Shown: positions 8,225-17,410, counted from the stretch's first letter. The stretch: DNA of 64,000 nucleotides from JAFEDN01 sp963712715 (GCA_963712715.1 CAVQJI010000009.1:62001-126000), one strand, 5' to 3'. The notes: generated by a model from the sequence alone, not told the origin. Program-made: numbers and translations.

Positions 8225-9142
8225 ATGGTTAGACAACGCACTCTTGCGAATGAAGTGAAAACTGCCGGTGTGGGAGTTCACACGGGGCAGATGGTTTATC
8301 TTTCACTGCGTCCTGCTCCGGTCAATACCGGAATTGTGTTTCGCCGGGTTGATTTAAACCCTGTCATTGAAATTCCTGCGCATGCTTCCAATATCGGTGA
8401 TACCAGTATGTGCACCTGTCTGGCCAAAGAGGGCGCGCGGGTCGCCACCGTCGAACATTTGATGTCAGCATTCGCGGGCTTAGGCGTGGACAATGTTTAT
8501 GTCGATTTAACCGAGCCGGAATTGCCGATTATGGATGGCAGCGCAGCGCCGTATGTGTTTTTGATACAGTCAGCGGGTCTCGCCGAACAAAATTCACCGA
8601 AGCGTTTCATTCGCGTCAAAAGACGCGTCACCGTGAAAGACGGCGATAAAAAAGCCCAACTCACTCCTTATGAAGGATTTAAAGTCAGTTTTGGCATTCA
8701 CTTTAATCATCCCGCTTTTAATGAAACGAATCAGTATGCCAGCGTGGATTTCGCGTTATCCTCTTATACAAAGGAGATAGCCCGCGCCCGTACCTTTGGG
8801 TTTTTATCTGAATATGAATATATTCGTCAAAACAATCTGGCCCTTGGTGTGAGTCTGGATAACACGATAGTGCTTGATGACTACAAAGTCATTAACAAAG
8901 ATGGCCTGCGATACGAAGACGAATGTGTCAAACATAAAATTCTCGACGCCGTAGGAGATCTTTATCTCCTGGGTCACCCGATGATCGGTGCTTTCTCCGG
9001 TTATAAATCCGGACATGCCTTAAACAGTCGTTTGCTGGAAAAATTATTGAATTATCCAGACGCCTGGGAAATGGTCACTTTCGAAGATTCCGCCACTATC
9101 CCGGTGGGTTATGCCACCGTCATGGAACACGCTGCTGTTTAA
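8225..9142 (+). CDS. lpxC: UDP-3-O-acyl-N-acetylglucosamine deacetylase
   Basis: LpxC is the zinc amidase that commits UDP-acyl-GlcNAc to lipid A synthesis in the cytosol. The 305-residue product contains the zinc ligands in VEHLMSAFAGLGVDN (His near residue 78) and HKILDAVGDLYLLGHP (His and Asp near 238-242), the LPIMDGSA motif and the catalytic-base His in SGHALNS. Length is family-typical. It lies downstream of ftsZ, as in many gammaproteobacteria. Its presence shows that the organism makes lipid A. Confidence 0.98.
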   Translation: MVRQRTLANEVKTAGVGVHTGQMVYLSLRPAPVNTGIVFRRVDLNPVIEIPAHASNIGDTSMCTCLAKEGARVATVEHLMSAFAGLGVDNVYVDLTEPELPIMDGSAAPYVFLIQSAGLAEQNSPKRFIRVKRRVTVKDGDKKAQLTPYEGFKVSFGIHFNHPAFNETNQYASVDFALSSYTKEIARARTFGFLSEYEYIRQNNLALGVSLDNTIVLDDYKVINKDGLRYEDECVKHKILDAVGDLYLLGHPMIGAFSGYKSGHALNSRLLEKLLNYPDAWEMVTFEDSATIPVGYATVMEHAAV

Positions 9143-9181
9143 ATTCCGGGGTCGGTTTGTGTAAATCCAACGGCGCAGCTT

Positions 9182-9634
9182 TCACTGGCTTAATTTTAGT
9201 AATGCTTTTTTTAGAAGAGGATTGCTCACTTCTTCCGCGGCGCTTTGTAACAATTCTTTGTTTTCTGCTGATAACAGTATGCGTGGCGCCGGATCTTGAG
9301 TTTTGACTTCAACAGCTTTCAACGGTTGAATCCGAAACTGTAAATCCTGCAGATAAGCGCACTGCGGATTTTTTTTTAATTGCTGCAATAGCTGCTGTTT
9401 GCAGTAGCGCAGATGAGTCAGCCAGGCGGCGCTGTCTACGAGAATGGTGAGATGTGTCGCCGTCATCCTCGCCGCGTGACAATGAGGCCGGAGATTTTCC
9501 GGCAGACAGGGCTTCAGTATTTTATCAATGACCTGCAACCTCTGTACCTGACGCACAATTCCACGCAGACTGCTCTCGCCGTGATCCCGCAGTAAGTTCC
9601 CTATATTTTTCGGATCTTTTTTATCAATCATCAC
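9182..9634 (-). CDS. dciA: DUF721 family protein, DciA-type helicase loader
   Basis: DciA (DUF721) proteins load the replicative helicase DnaB in bacteria that lack DnaC. The 150-residue product has the N-terminal KH-like region, with conserved positions around NLRPHCHAARMTATHLTILVDS and SAAWLTHLRYCKQQLLQQL, followed by a basic, flexible C-terminal tail. Convergent placement after lpxC and near secA matches the gammaproteobacterial neighbourhood of this family, which strengthens a call based on a divergent sequence. No ATPase motifs are present, as expected. Confidence 0.75.
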   Translation of the reverse strand: MMIDKKDPKNIGNLLRDHGESSLRGIVRQVQRLQVIDKILKPCLPENLRPHCHAARMTATHLTILVDSAAWLTHLRYCKQQLLQQLKKNPQCAYLQDLQFRIQPLKAVEVKTQDPAPRILLSAENKELLQSAAEEVSNPLLKKALLKLSQ

Positions 9635-9749
9635 CGAAAAATGCCAGATTGTGATCTCCAGGTCAAATTATTTTAAGAAAAACTTAATAAAAATTCGGTA
9701 ATCTCTAATTTCAAAACAAAATTTTATTTATCTGATAAAGGAGAATAGA

Positions 9750-10835
9750 ATGAAAAATGACATAACTATTGGGAAATGGTGGAATCAGGTGAAGGATCAT
9801 TTAGAGAGGGTGGCCAACGAATTTCCGGAGTTTGCCAGGGTAAGCGATCAATATAAAATTATCCATAAAGCCGCTGTCGAGGGCATTAAGCTGGACTCCC
9901 TGTGGACAGCCAAAAAAGCGGGCGCTATCGTTAAAGCGGAAATGGAGAAATTAACGAACGGGCTTCCCTCCTTTGAAACCGCGCATTCGAAAGCCTCGTT
10001 GGCATTGTTAGCCGCTTTTCAAAAATGTCTCGAAAATTATCAAAACGTGGTTTATTCGACTCTCGAAGTAGCAGGCGCTGCGGCATTCGGAGAAGATTTG
10101 CAGGCTACTTTTCCAAAGAACGCTCAGGGCGCAATCATTTTGGAAAAACTTATTAAAGCCAATACAGTTGAGATCAAGAGTGGGAATTCGCCGCCACTTC
10201 CCCCCATTTCCGGCCAGTTTTCTTCGGAAATAACAGAACAAGAAAAGGAGGAAAAACGCGAATTATCCCCGGAGGAAAAGCTGCAGGAAGTGCAACTAAA
10301 ATCTCTGGAGCAACGGTTAAAATACTATGATAGTGAGATTAGGACGAGCTCTAATTATTTGAATCAACTTAAAAAATTAGAGGGAAAACATATTCCGGGA
10401 ATGCAAGAACAGATTACCCGGGCAAAAGATTTGCTGGAAACAAATCAGCTCATGAAGCAAACTGCGATGCAGTTAATGGTTGGTTTACAGGCGGCAAGTT
10501 TGGTGGACCGGGTCGTGAATGAAATCAAGGCTTACCCTAAATTGACTCCGGCTTACCAATTGAAAGTTCGGGAAATATTGTTGTCTGTATTAGAAGGCGA
10601 AAATATGGAGGATTTTCTGATTGACCTTTTGGGTGTTGACCAGAATAAATTTCAGGAAGGATTAAATTCAATCTTTCAAATCAGTAAAAAAACAGTCGAG
10701 GCGGCAATTTATTTTGAAAATAACACTTGCCGGGTCAATCTGGGTGGGCGTCGGGGTCCAGTTCTGAGCCTGATATCTCTGGAAAATGCACTGTTTTGCA
10801 AATCGGAAACTACTCAGGTTCTACTAGAGAGGTGA
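9750..10835 (+). CDS. Coiled-coil protein of unknown function
   Basis: Not recognised. The 361-residue protein has no signal peptide or membrane segment. Residues about 1-135 are mixed helical; 145-180 form a proline- and glutamate-rich linker; 175-245 look like a coiled coil (EEKLQEVQLKSLEQRLKYY, then NYLNQLKKLE). The C-terminal 100 residues are globular. An ideal AAGGAGA lies before ATG, and the gene has its own AT-rich upstream region. It interrupts the usual dciA-secA neighbourhood. In a host-associated gammaproteobacterium such an orphan, soluble coiled-coil protein could be a secreted effector, but nothing here proves that. Confidence 0.6.
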   Translation: MKNDITIGKWWNQVKDHLERVANEFPEFARVSDQYKIIHKAAVEGIKLDSLWTAKKAGAIVKAEMEKLTNGLPSFETAHSKASLALLAAFQKCLENYQNVVYSTLEVAGAAAFGEDLQATFPKNAQGAIILEKLIKANTVEIKSGNSPPLPPISGQFSSEITEQEKEEKRELSPEEKLQEVQLKSLEQRLKYYDSEIRTSSNYLNQLKKLEGKHIPGMQEQITRAKDLLETNQLMKQTAMQLMVGLQAASLVDRVVNEIKAYPKLTPAYQLKVREILLSVLEGENMEDFLIDLLGVDQNKFQEGLNSIFQISKKTVEAAIYFENNTCRVNLGGRRGPVLSLISLENALFCKSETTQVLLER

Positions 10836-10866
10836 AAACGTCACTCCTTTTGGAATATTAGGGTAC

Positions 10867-10898
10867 GTCGTCCCGCGGCTTGTCCGCGGGATCCAGGG
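10867..10898. repeat. Short palindromic repeat family C, copy 1
   Basis: GTCCCGCGG, CTTGT and CCGCGGGATCCAGG form a hairpin between the coiled-coil gene and secA. A related sequence near 50.23-50.44 kb (CACCCCGCGGCTTGACCGC and GGGGGATCTGGTGAATC) has been split by an inserted element. Confidence 0.6.
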
Positions 10899-11022
10899 AA
10901 TCAGGATTTTTTCCTTACAATCAATTCACGATTCGAGACTTGACCCCCGCTTTTTGTTTCCATTGACGCTGAATTATGCGAAAATTCTGGCTTTAAATCC
11001 CGGATGACTGGATGATATAAAA

Positions 11023-13761
11023 ATGATCAATATTTTCAAAAAGATTTTTGGCACGCGCAATGACCGTCTGCTGCGGATGATGTGGCGGAATGTAAAAAAA
11101 ATCAATGAATGGGAGCCGCGAATCCAGGCCTTGACGGATGCACAGCTCCAGGCAAAAACTGCGGAATTTAAAGAAAGATTGCAAAAAGGCGCCAGTTTAT
11201 CCGATCTGTTGTTTGAAGCATTTGCAACGGTCCGTGAAGTCAGTCGGCGCGTCATGAGCATGCGACATTTTGATGTACAGCTCATTGGCGGCATGGCGCT
11301 GCATGCCGGCAAAATTTCCGAGATGCGTACCGGCGAAGGTAAAACACTCAGCGCCACCCTGGCGGCGTATCTTAACGCCCTCACTGGCCGCGGCGTGCAC
11401 ATCGTCACTACCAACGATTATTTAGCCAGACGCGACGCCGAATGGATGCGGCCCATTTATGAATTTCTGGGGCTGACGGTGTCTTATAATCTGGCTAACA
11501 TGAATACGCAGCAGAAACAGGCGGCGTATCAGGCCGATATCGTCTACGGTACCAATAACGAGTTTGGATTTGATTATTTGCGCGATAACATGGTTTACAA
11601 TCTGCAGGATCGCGTGCAGCGGTCCCTGCATTACGCCATAGTGGATGAAGTGGATTCCATTCTCATTGACGAAGCCCGCACTCCATTGATCATCTCCGGA
11701 CAAGCCGAAGCATCCTCGGATTTGTATCTGCGCATCAAGGAAATAATACCGCACTTAAAGCAGCAGAAAATGACCGAAGAGCAGAAAGAAGAAGAATTGA
11801 AGGAAGAACAACGCGGTGATTTTTATCTGGAGGAAAAAAACCGACAGGCTCATCTGACCGAACGCGGTCATGAAAAAATCGAAGGCTTGCTGACGCAAAT
11901 GGGATTGCTGGAACCTGGCGCCAGTTTGTATGATCCCGCGCATATCAGTTTAATGCATTATATTTACGCGACTTTACGAGCCCATACCTTGTATCAGCGC
12001 GACGTACATTATGTGGTGAAAAACAATCAGGTGATCATCGTCGATGAGCATACCGGCCGTTTAATGGATGGCCGGCGCTGGTCGGAAGGTTTGCATCAGG
12101 CGGTGGAAGCCCGGGAAAATGTGCCTATTCAGCTGGAAAACCAGACTCTGGCTACGATTACCCTTCAAAACTATTTTCGGCTATACGAAAAATTATCCGG
12201 AATGACCGGCACCGCCGATACCGAGGCTTTTGAGTTTCAAAAAATTTATGGTCTGGAAGTTGTGGTGATTCCACCCAATCGACCTACCGTACGCAAGGAT
12301 TTGGGTGATCAGGTATTTCTGACCCAACAGCAAAAATTTAAAATTATTGTCGAGAAGATTAAGGAATTGCGGCAGCGCCAGCAGCCTGTGTTGGTGGGAA
12401 CGGCCTCCATTGAAAACTCGGAAAAATTATCCTCGTTATTGAACCGCGAAAACATTTCCCATCAGGTGCTCAACGCCAAACAGCATGAATTTGAGGCGAA
12501 AATTATTGCCGAAGCGGGAAGGCCTGGGACCATTACCATCGCCACCAACATGGCGGGGCGCGGCACTGATATTGTGCTCGGCGGTAATCTGGAAGCCGAG
12601 CTAGCGGACTTAAAAGAAGCCACTCCCGAGGAAATTGAACGTCACAAACAGGACTGGTCGAAGCGGCACGAGTCGGTTTTACAGGCGGGGGGTTTGCATG
12701 TGCTCGGCACGGAACGCCACGAATCCCGGCGTATCGACAATCAGTTGCGCGGCCGGTCCGGCCGCCAGGGCGATCCAGGCAGCTCACAATTTTATTTATC
12801 GATGGAAGATAATTTGCTGCGTATTTTTGCGGCTGAACGCATGGCTAATATCATGCGCCGTCTGGGTGTGGGTGAGCAGGACGTCATTGAACATCCCATG
12901 ATTACCCGTGCGATTGAGCGCGCGCAACGTCGAGTCGAAGGTATTAATTTTGATATACGCAAGAATTTGCTGGAATATGATGATGTCGCCAACGACCAAC
13001 GCAAGGTAATTTATCAGCAACGCCTGGAACTATTAAAATCCGAAGATATCAGTCAGTCGATTATCAATATGCGTGAGGATGCTCTCAACAATATGATGGA
13101 TACCTTTATTCCTCCGCAAAGCCTCGAAGAACAGTGGAATATTTCCGGTCTGGAGCATCAAATCCAGCAGGATTTCGGCCTGAAATTATCGATCGGTGAA
13201 TGGCTGGGACAGGACGAGAACCTGCATGAGGAGACCCTGCGGGAAAAAATCATTCAGGAACTGACCGCGTCGTATAACGCGAAGTTTGCCTCTATGGATG
13301 TGGAAAATGTGCAGCGTTTGCAAAAATCAGTCGTGTTGCAGACTCTCGATTCGCACTGGCGCGACCATCTGGCGGCGATGGACTATCTGCGCCAGGGCAT
13401 TCATCTGCGCGGCTACGCCCAAAAAAATCCCGCCCAGGAATTTAAACGCGAATCGTTTAATATGTTTACCAGCATGCTCAGCGGTATCAAATACGAAGTG
13501 GTATCGACCTTAAGTAAAATCCAGCCCCAGGACGAATCGCAAATGATGCTTGCTCCGCAGACGGTCACGCATCTCAATTTCCAGCACGCCGAAATCAGCA
13601 CGTTGATCGGCGGCCCCGTGGCGGCAGAGGTGGAACCTGCCGCCGAGACTATCGCGGCCCCAATGCAAACGGTCTTCCGTCAGGAGCCCAAAGTGGGCCG
13701 CAACGACCCCTGTCCCTGCGGCTCCGGCAAAAAATACAAACAATGCCACGGCCAGTTATGA
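11023..13761 (+). CDS. secA: Preprotein translocase ATPase SecA
   Basis: SecA drives post-translational export of unfolded preproteins through SecYEG. The 912-residue product has the Walker A-type MRTGEGKT near residue 105, DEVDSILIDEARTPLIISG (DEAD-like motif II) near 210, the preprotein-crosslinking domain, NMAGRGTDIVLGG near 510, the arginine-finger region LRGRSGRQGDPG near 575, and the C-terminal zinc-binding SEC-C motif CPCGSGKKYKQCHG, which contacts SecB and phospholipid. Length is normal. A repeat B copy begins 2 bp after the stop. Confidence 0.98.
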   Translation: MINIFKKIFGTRNDRLLRMMWRNVKKINEWEPRIQALTDAQLQAKTAEFKERLQKGASLSDLLFEAFATVREVSRRVMSMRHFDVQLIGGMALHAGKISEMRTGEGKTLSATLAAYLNALTGRGVHIVTTNDYLARRDAEWMRPIYEFLGLTVSYNLANMNTQQKQAAYQADIVYGTNNEFGFDYLRDNMVYNLQDRVQRSLHYAIVDEVDSILIDEARTPLIISGQAEASSDLYLRIKEIIPHLKQQKMTEEQKEEELKEEQRGDFYLEEKNRQAHLTERGHEKIEGLLTQMGLLEPGASLYDPAHISLMHYIYATLRAHTLYQRDVHYVVKNNQVIIVDEHTGRLMDGRRWSEGLHQAVEARENVPIQLENQTLATITLQNYFRLYEKLSGMTGTADTEAFEFQKIYGLEVVVIPPNRPTVRKDLGDQVFLTQQQKFKIIVEKIKELRQRQQPVLVGTASIENSEKLSSLLNRENISHQVLNAKQHEFEAKIIAEAGRPGTITIATNMAGRGTDIVLGGNLEAELADLKEATPEEIERHKQDWSKRHESVLQAGGLHVLGTERHESRRIDNQLRGRSGRQGDPGSSQFYLSMEDNLLRIFAAERMANIMRRLGVGEQDVIEHPMITRAIERAQRRVEGINFDIRKNLLEYDDVANDQRKVIYQQRLELLKSEDISQSIINMREDALNNMMDTFIPPQSLEEQWNISGLEHQIQQDFGLKLSIGEWLGQDENLHEETLREKIIQELTASYNAKFASMDVENVQRLQKSVVLQTLDSHWRDHLAAMDYLRQGIHLRGYAQKNPAQEFKRESFNMFTSMLSGIKYEVVSTLSKIQPQDESQMMLAPQTVTHLNFQHAEISTLIGGPVAAEVEPAAETIAAPMQTVFRQEPKVGRNDPCPCGSGKKYKQCHGQL

Positions 13762-13763
13762 TC

Positions 13764-13966
13764 AGGAATTCTCGGCGAAGCCGAGAATTCCTTTCTGGTT
13801 TATATCCTGCGCTCGGCAGAGCCGATGCTCGGAATGAAGGGGGAGACGCTCCGCTCTCTCCCCCTTGCGATCCCCCATTGGGCAAAGATTTTCTACGAAA
13901 ATTATCTTTAATAAAGGCAGGTTTATTTCTATTATTCAACCAGTTAAAATTCACCGGGAATTGCTG
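13764..13966. repeat. Multi-hairpin repeat family B, copy 2
   Basis: It opens with AGGAATTCTCGGC, loop GAA, and the complementary arm (13764-13792). The conserved CTGCGCTCGGCAGAGCCGAT core follows, then the GGGGGAGAC...TCTCCCCC stem, CCCCCATTGGGCAAAG and TTTTCTACGAAAA. A longer 3' part, AATAAAGG then CAGTTAAAATTCACCGGGAA, is shared with copy 5. The element lies directly after the secA stop. Confidence 0.85.
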
Positions 13967-13985
13967 AGTTATGATCCTTCGCCGT

Positions 13986-14300
13986 TTACTCGGATAATTG
14001 ACTGAATTGATTGACGTGAATTTCCCCATCAGGAAAACGGGCGATAATGTCCAGCTCACCTCCCATGGCTTCGATATAGCTGCGTAGGGTAGAAATATAC
14101 ATGTCGGTGCGGCGTTCAAGTCGTGATACATTCGCCTGTCTGGTATCTAAAATCTGTGCCAATCGCTCTTGGCTCATTTGCCGGGCTTGACGCAGTTCTT
14201 GTAAAGGCAGCATGAGTTGCTGTGTTTTTTTCAGAGCAGCAGCGCGAGCTTTAGTGGACATTTTATTTCTTAATTGGCTAAACGGCTTGCTGTGCTTCAT
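13986..14300 (-). CDS. XRE-family helix-turn-helix antitoxin, HigA-like
   Basis: The 104-residue protein has a central HTH (RQARQMSQERLAQILDTRQANVSRLE, residues about 38-63) followed by the region TYISTLRSYIEAMGGELDI, a hallmark of antitoxins paired with HigB/Gp49-like toxins. It would bind the toxin and repress the operon. The toxin gene is upstream and overlaps it by 4 bp, the toxin-first order typical of higBA. The basic N-terminus (KHSKPFSQLRNKMSTKARAAALKK) is normal for the family. Confidence 0.85.
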   Translation of the reverse strand: MKHSKPFSQLRNKMSTKARAAALKKTQQLMLPLQELRQARQMSQERLAQILDTRQANVSRLERRTDMYISTLRSYIEAMGGELDIIARFPDGEIHVNQFSQLSE

Positions 14301-14653
14301 ATTAATGCCTCTTCTTTTAAAATCTCTAAATGTTGTCGGTAAAGCTGGTCGGCTTTATCAACGTATTTTTCGTACCAACGATCATCCCCTGTTTTTTTAC
14401 CTCCGATCAACAAGATAGCCGTTCGCCTTGGGTCAAACGCATATAGCACTCTATATGGTTCACCTTTGTGCTGTACTCGCAATTCCCGCATATGTGGAAA
14501 CCTGGAACCTTGAATACCGGACGAATAGGGGAACCGCAGTTGTGGCCCAGTTTTTTCTAGTAATCCGACGTAAGCAGAAATATCTATCTGCTCCACCTCA
14601 GTTAATTTGTCCCACCATTGACCAAATTCATCCGTGTATTCTACTTCCCACAT
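14297..14653 (-). CDS. HigB / phage Gp49-like toxin
   Basis: A 118-residue RelE-superfamily endoribonuclease-type toxin of the Gp49-like (DUF891) family. Family features include an N-terminal EVEYTDEFGQWWDKL, GLLEKTGPQLRFPYSSGI, MRELRVQHKGEPYRVLYAFDPRR and LLIGGKKTGDDRWYEKYV with the conserved C-terminal basic and aromatic residues. Such toxins cleave mRNA on the ribosome when their antitoxin is lost. Start ATG follows a good SD (CAGGAG on the minus strand). Gene order toxin then antitoxin, with a 4-bp overlap, makes a coherent module. Confidence 0.85.
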   Translation of the reverse strand: MWEVEYTDEFGQWWDKLTEVEQIDISAYVGLLEKTGPQLRFPYSSGIQGSRFPHMRELRVQHKGEPYRVLYAFDPRRTAILLIGGKKTGDDRWYEKYVDKADQLYRQHLEILKEEALI

Positions 14654-14682
14654 GCGTTTCTCCTGAAAATATTATTACATAA

Positions 14683-14696
14683 AAGATATATATCTT
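14683..14696. promoter_or_regulatory. Palindromic operator candidate of the higBA-type module
   Basis: AAGATATATATCTT is a perfect 14-bp palindrome 30 bp before the toxin start, in the only upstream region of the module. XRE antitoxins usually bind such sites to repress their own operon. Confidence 0.45.
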
Positions 14697-14770
14697 CAAG
14701 GTAATTTAATTTACATTTCAACTTTGTCCTCTTAAATTTCGTGAGGTAATCCTGTGTTTTGTAAAATATA

Positions 14771-14779
14771 TGTTATAAT
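14771..14779 (+). promoter_or_regulatory. Extended -10 promoter element for tolQR
   Basis: TGTTATAAT is a perfect extended -10 hexamer about 40 bp before the tolQ start. No good -35 lies at the expected distance, which an extended -10 can tolerate. Confidence 0.45.
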
Positions 14780-14818
14780 GGGTAAATATAGTTTGATTAT
14801 CACAAAGGACATACATCC

Positions 14819-15520
14819 ATGAATCCTGAACCATCGTTGTGGAGTTTTATTATTAATGCCGGGCCGGTGGTGAAAACCGTTCTGTGTATTCTGTTTTGCG
14901 CATCGGTGGCTTCCTGGGCCATCATCATCCAGCGTACCCTGTTGTTTAATAAAAATTTTGATGCTATGTCGCAATTTGCGCGAATTTTTTGGTCTGGAGC
15001 AGATCTGAATAAGACTTACCAGCAAATCGCCCAACATAATCCGGTGGGCGGCCTCGCCGGGGTTTTTCATGCCGGGTTCAAGGAATTTCGCCGTCTAACA
15101 GACTCGCCACGCGCCATCCGCCCAGAGGCGGTGATTGAATCGGTCCGGCGGGCAATGCGGGTTGTGCATTCACGGGAAATCGCCAATCTGGAGCAACATC
15201 TACCCTTTCTGGCCACAGTGGGTTCCATCAGCCCTTATGTGGGATTGTTTGGCACGGTGTGGGGAATTATGACGTCGTTCCGTTCTTTGGGAGCGGTGCA
15301 ACAAGCCAGCATCGCCATGGTGGCGCCAGGGATTTCCGAAGCGTTAATTGCGACGGCGGTGGGGCTGTTCGCTGCTGTTCCGGCGGTAGTGGCTTACAAC
15401 CGTCTAAGCAACAGCCTTGACCGCAGCATTCAGCAGTCCGAAGTGTTTCAGGAAGAATTAATCGGCATTTTACAGTATAACTTATTGGCGAAAGAACCCC
15501 ATGCACCAGCTACGGTCTAG
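14819..15520 (+). CDS. tolQ: Tol-Pal system proton channel subunit TolQ
   Basis: TolQ, with TolR, uses the proton motive force to energise TolA for outer-membrane constriction. The 233-residue product has three predicted membrane segments at roughly 15-40, 135-160 and 170-195, with the family motifs FLATVGSISPYVGLFGTVWG and GISEALIATAVGLFAAVPAV. AAAGGA precedes the ATG. It overlaps tolR by 20 bp. ExbB is an alternative, but length and the motif order favour TolQ. tolA, tolB, pal and ybgC are not next to it. Confidence 0.9.
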   Translation: MNPEPSLWSFIINAGPVVKTVLCILFCASVASWAIIIQRTLLFNKNFDAMSQFARIFWSGADLNKTYQQIAQHNPVGGLAGVFHAGFKEFRRLTDSPRAIRPEAVIESVRRAMRVVHSREIANLEQHLPFLATVGSISPYVGLFGTVWGIMTSFRSLGAVQQASIAMVAPGISEALIATAVGLFAAVPAVVAYNRLSNSLDRSIQQSEVFQEELIGILQYNLLAKEPHAPATV

Positions 15521-15944
15521 ACACAAATCCCGCCGCTCGATAGCGGAAATTAACGTGGTTCCCTACATCGACGTTATGTTGGTGCTGCTGGTTATATTTA
15601 TGATAGCGGCGCCCATGCTTTCCCAGGGTGTGAATGTGAATTTACCGCAAGCCAGCGCCAAAGCGCTGCCGCCTAAGCCCCTGCCGCCGATCATTGTCAG
15701 CATCGACGAAAAGGGACAATTATATTTAAATGTCTCCGATCAGCCGAAACAGCCGGTTTCCGGACAGGCCCTGATGGTTCAGGTCGCCGCGCAATTAGCG
15801 ATAGCGAAACAAAAGCATCAGATTCGCGATGTGTACGTCAAAGGCGATCGCGCCGTCGATTATGGTAAAGTCGTTTCAGCCATGGTGATGCTGCAAAAAG
15901 CCGGCGCCGACAACGTGGGCCTTCTCGCACAGCCTACTGAATAA
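15501..15944 (+). CDS. tolR: Tol-Pal system protein TolR (ExbD/TolR family)
   Basis: The 147-residue product has a short basic N-terminus (RSRHKSRRSIAEINVVPYID), one membrane helix (VMLVLLVIFMIAAPML) containing the aspartate in PYIDVMLVL that carries protons, and a periplasmic domain ending in the DYGKVVSAMVMLQKAGADNVGLL motif. Length is typical. It overlaps tolQ, and its 3' end overlaps the convergent yihY by 69 bp. TolA should be the partner but is not found downstream, so the Tol operon is split here. Confidence 0.9.
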   Translation: MHQLRSRHKSRRSIAEINVVPYIDVMLVLLVIFMIAAPMLSQGVNVNLPQASAKALPPKPLPPIIVSIDEKGQLYLNVSDQPKQPVSGQALMVQVAAQLAIAKQKHQIRDVYVKGDRAVDYGKVVSAMVMLQKAGADNVGLLAQPTE

Positions 15945-16778
15945 CTTTTTCAGCGGGATGCAAAACATTCGCCGGGATTCCCCAGTCATAATCTGACAGA
16001 TCAATGCTCCCAATAAAATGGTGACCCAACAGGTGTAAATCCATAACAGAAAAATCGGTATTGTTGCCAGTGCTCCGTAAATCAGCCGGTAAGTGGGAAA
16101 GTAACTCATATACAGACCAAAGAAATATTTGACCACTTCAAACAGAATCATGGTAATTAAACCCCCTAGCACGGCGTAGCGGAATGGCACCGGGCAGCTG
16201 GGTAATGCCCAGTTAGCCAGGGTGAAACCGAGAAAGGCCACAATATAGGGCAATATTTTGATAAAGGGTTTTGCCAAAAAAGCCACGTCGGCAAAGATTG
16301 GCAGATTCGTGATATGGGAACTCAGCAACATGAAAACGCCCAAGAGAATGGGCGCCATAGCTAGAATCAATGAATAAAAGCCGATGGTTAAAAAAAAATG
16401 CCCGCGCATTTTTACCCGCCAGATGCTGTTGAAGGCTCCGGCCATATCGTATATCAGCAATACCGAAACAGATGCCAAAGCGATTAAATTGCTCCATGAT
16501 AATTTTTTTGTTTGCTCGATAAAATGCTCCAGCTGCACGGAAATCACCTGTGCGGAATGCGCCACGAAATTCTTCACCACAAAATGTTGCAGTTCCAGAC
16601 CTATTCCGGAAAAGGCTGGAAATAAAGATAAAATCCAAAAAGACACCAGGAGTACAGGCACTAAAGATAATAAGGTCGTGTACGCCAATGAAGCAGCGCG
16701 GTTCGCGCAATCGTTTTCAAAAAAACTGTCAATGATATACATGAAAATGCGAAACATTTTTTTAAAAAAATTTTTCAT
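15876..16778 (-). CDS. yihY: YihY/BrkB family inner-membrane protein
   Basis: This 300-residue protein belongs to the YihY/BrkB family (formerly called ribonuclease BN by mistake); its precise role is unknown. It has six hydrophobic segments and the conserved NRAASLAYTTLLSLVPVL near residue 25, LLLIYDMAGAFNSIWRVK-type region near 105, and YGALATIPIFLLWIYTCW near 245. It begins with a 4-bp overlap with the upstream wrbA reading, an arrangement seen in other gammaproteobacteria. The 3' end overlaps tolR, which is unusual and may reflect a lost original stop. Confidence 0.88.
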   Translation of the reverse strand: MKNFFKKMFRIFMYIIDSFFENDCANRAASLAYTTLLSLVPVLLVSFWILSLFPAFSGIGLELQHFVVKNFVAHSAQVISVQLEHFIEQTKKLSWSNLIALASVSVLLIYDMAGAFNSIWRVKMRGHFFLTIGFYSLILAMAPILLGVFMLLSSHITNLPIFADVAFLAKPFIKILPYIVAFLGFTLANWALPSCPVPFRYAVLGGLITMILFEVVKYFFGLYMSYFPTYRLIYGALATIPIFLLWIYTCWVTILLGALICQIMTGESRRMFCIPLKKLFSRLCEKAHVVGAGFLQHHHG

Positions 16779-17364
16779 AATAATTTCAAAGCCGTTATTG
16801 CTAACCGTTTCCCCAATGTCCGGCTGATCTGACGTTCAGGATCACTCAAAGAATAATTACTATCCACTCCAGCGGTGTGGCTGGGGCCGTAAGGGGTTCC
16901 ACCGGTGGAAGTCGTGAATAAAAGTGTTTCGCTATAAGGCACGCCGAGAATGACCATGCCGTGATGAATCAGGGGCAGCATCATGCTGAGTAAAGTGGTT
17001 TCCTGCCCGCCATGGAGGCTGGCAGTGGAGGTGAAACAGCCGGCGGGTTTGCCAATTAAAGCGCCTGATTGCCACAACGCGCCGGTGGTATCGAGAAAAT
17101 ATTTAAGGGGCGCGGCCATATTGCCAAAACGGGTTGGGCTGCCAAGCGCCAGACCCGCGCAACCCGCAAGATCTTCCAGAGTCGCATAAGGCGGTCCTGA
17201 TGAGGGAATATTATCTTCACTCGCTTCGGTATTGGGCGAAACGGCGGGAACGGTTCTGATTCTGGCTTCAACGCCGCTGATTTGATCACGCCACGAGCCA
17301 CTTCCCGCGCCATCTCGGCGGTAGCCCCGCGCCGGCTATAATATAAAATTAAAATATAAGGCAT
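16775..17364 (-). pseudogene. wrbA: NAD(P)H:quinone oxidoreductase WrbA-like, frameshifted
   Basis: WrbA-type flavodoxin-like enzymes reduce quinones by two electrons. The first 26 codons read PYILILYYSRRGATAEMARE, the FMN-binding start of the family. The frame then breaks near 17287; restoring one base gives ARGVDQISGVEARIRTVPAV and joins to LALGSPTRFGNMAAPLKYFL, then FTSTASLHGGQETT and GTPYGPSHTAG, all WrbA landmarks. The rest is open to the stop at 16775. One missing base is the only lesion, so a sequencing error is possible. It precedes yihY in the usual order. Confidence 0.85.
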
Positions 17365-17410
17365 ATTACCTGGTACCTTTTCAATTTAATTCTGACCGCT
17401 CGCAAGAATA

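Noticed and set aside
13743..13967. Open frames running through repeat B2 after secA
   Set aside because: The same frames recur in other repeat B copies, so they come from the repeat and not from a gene.
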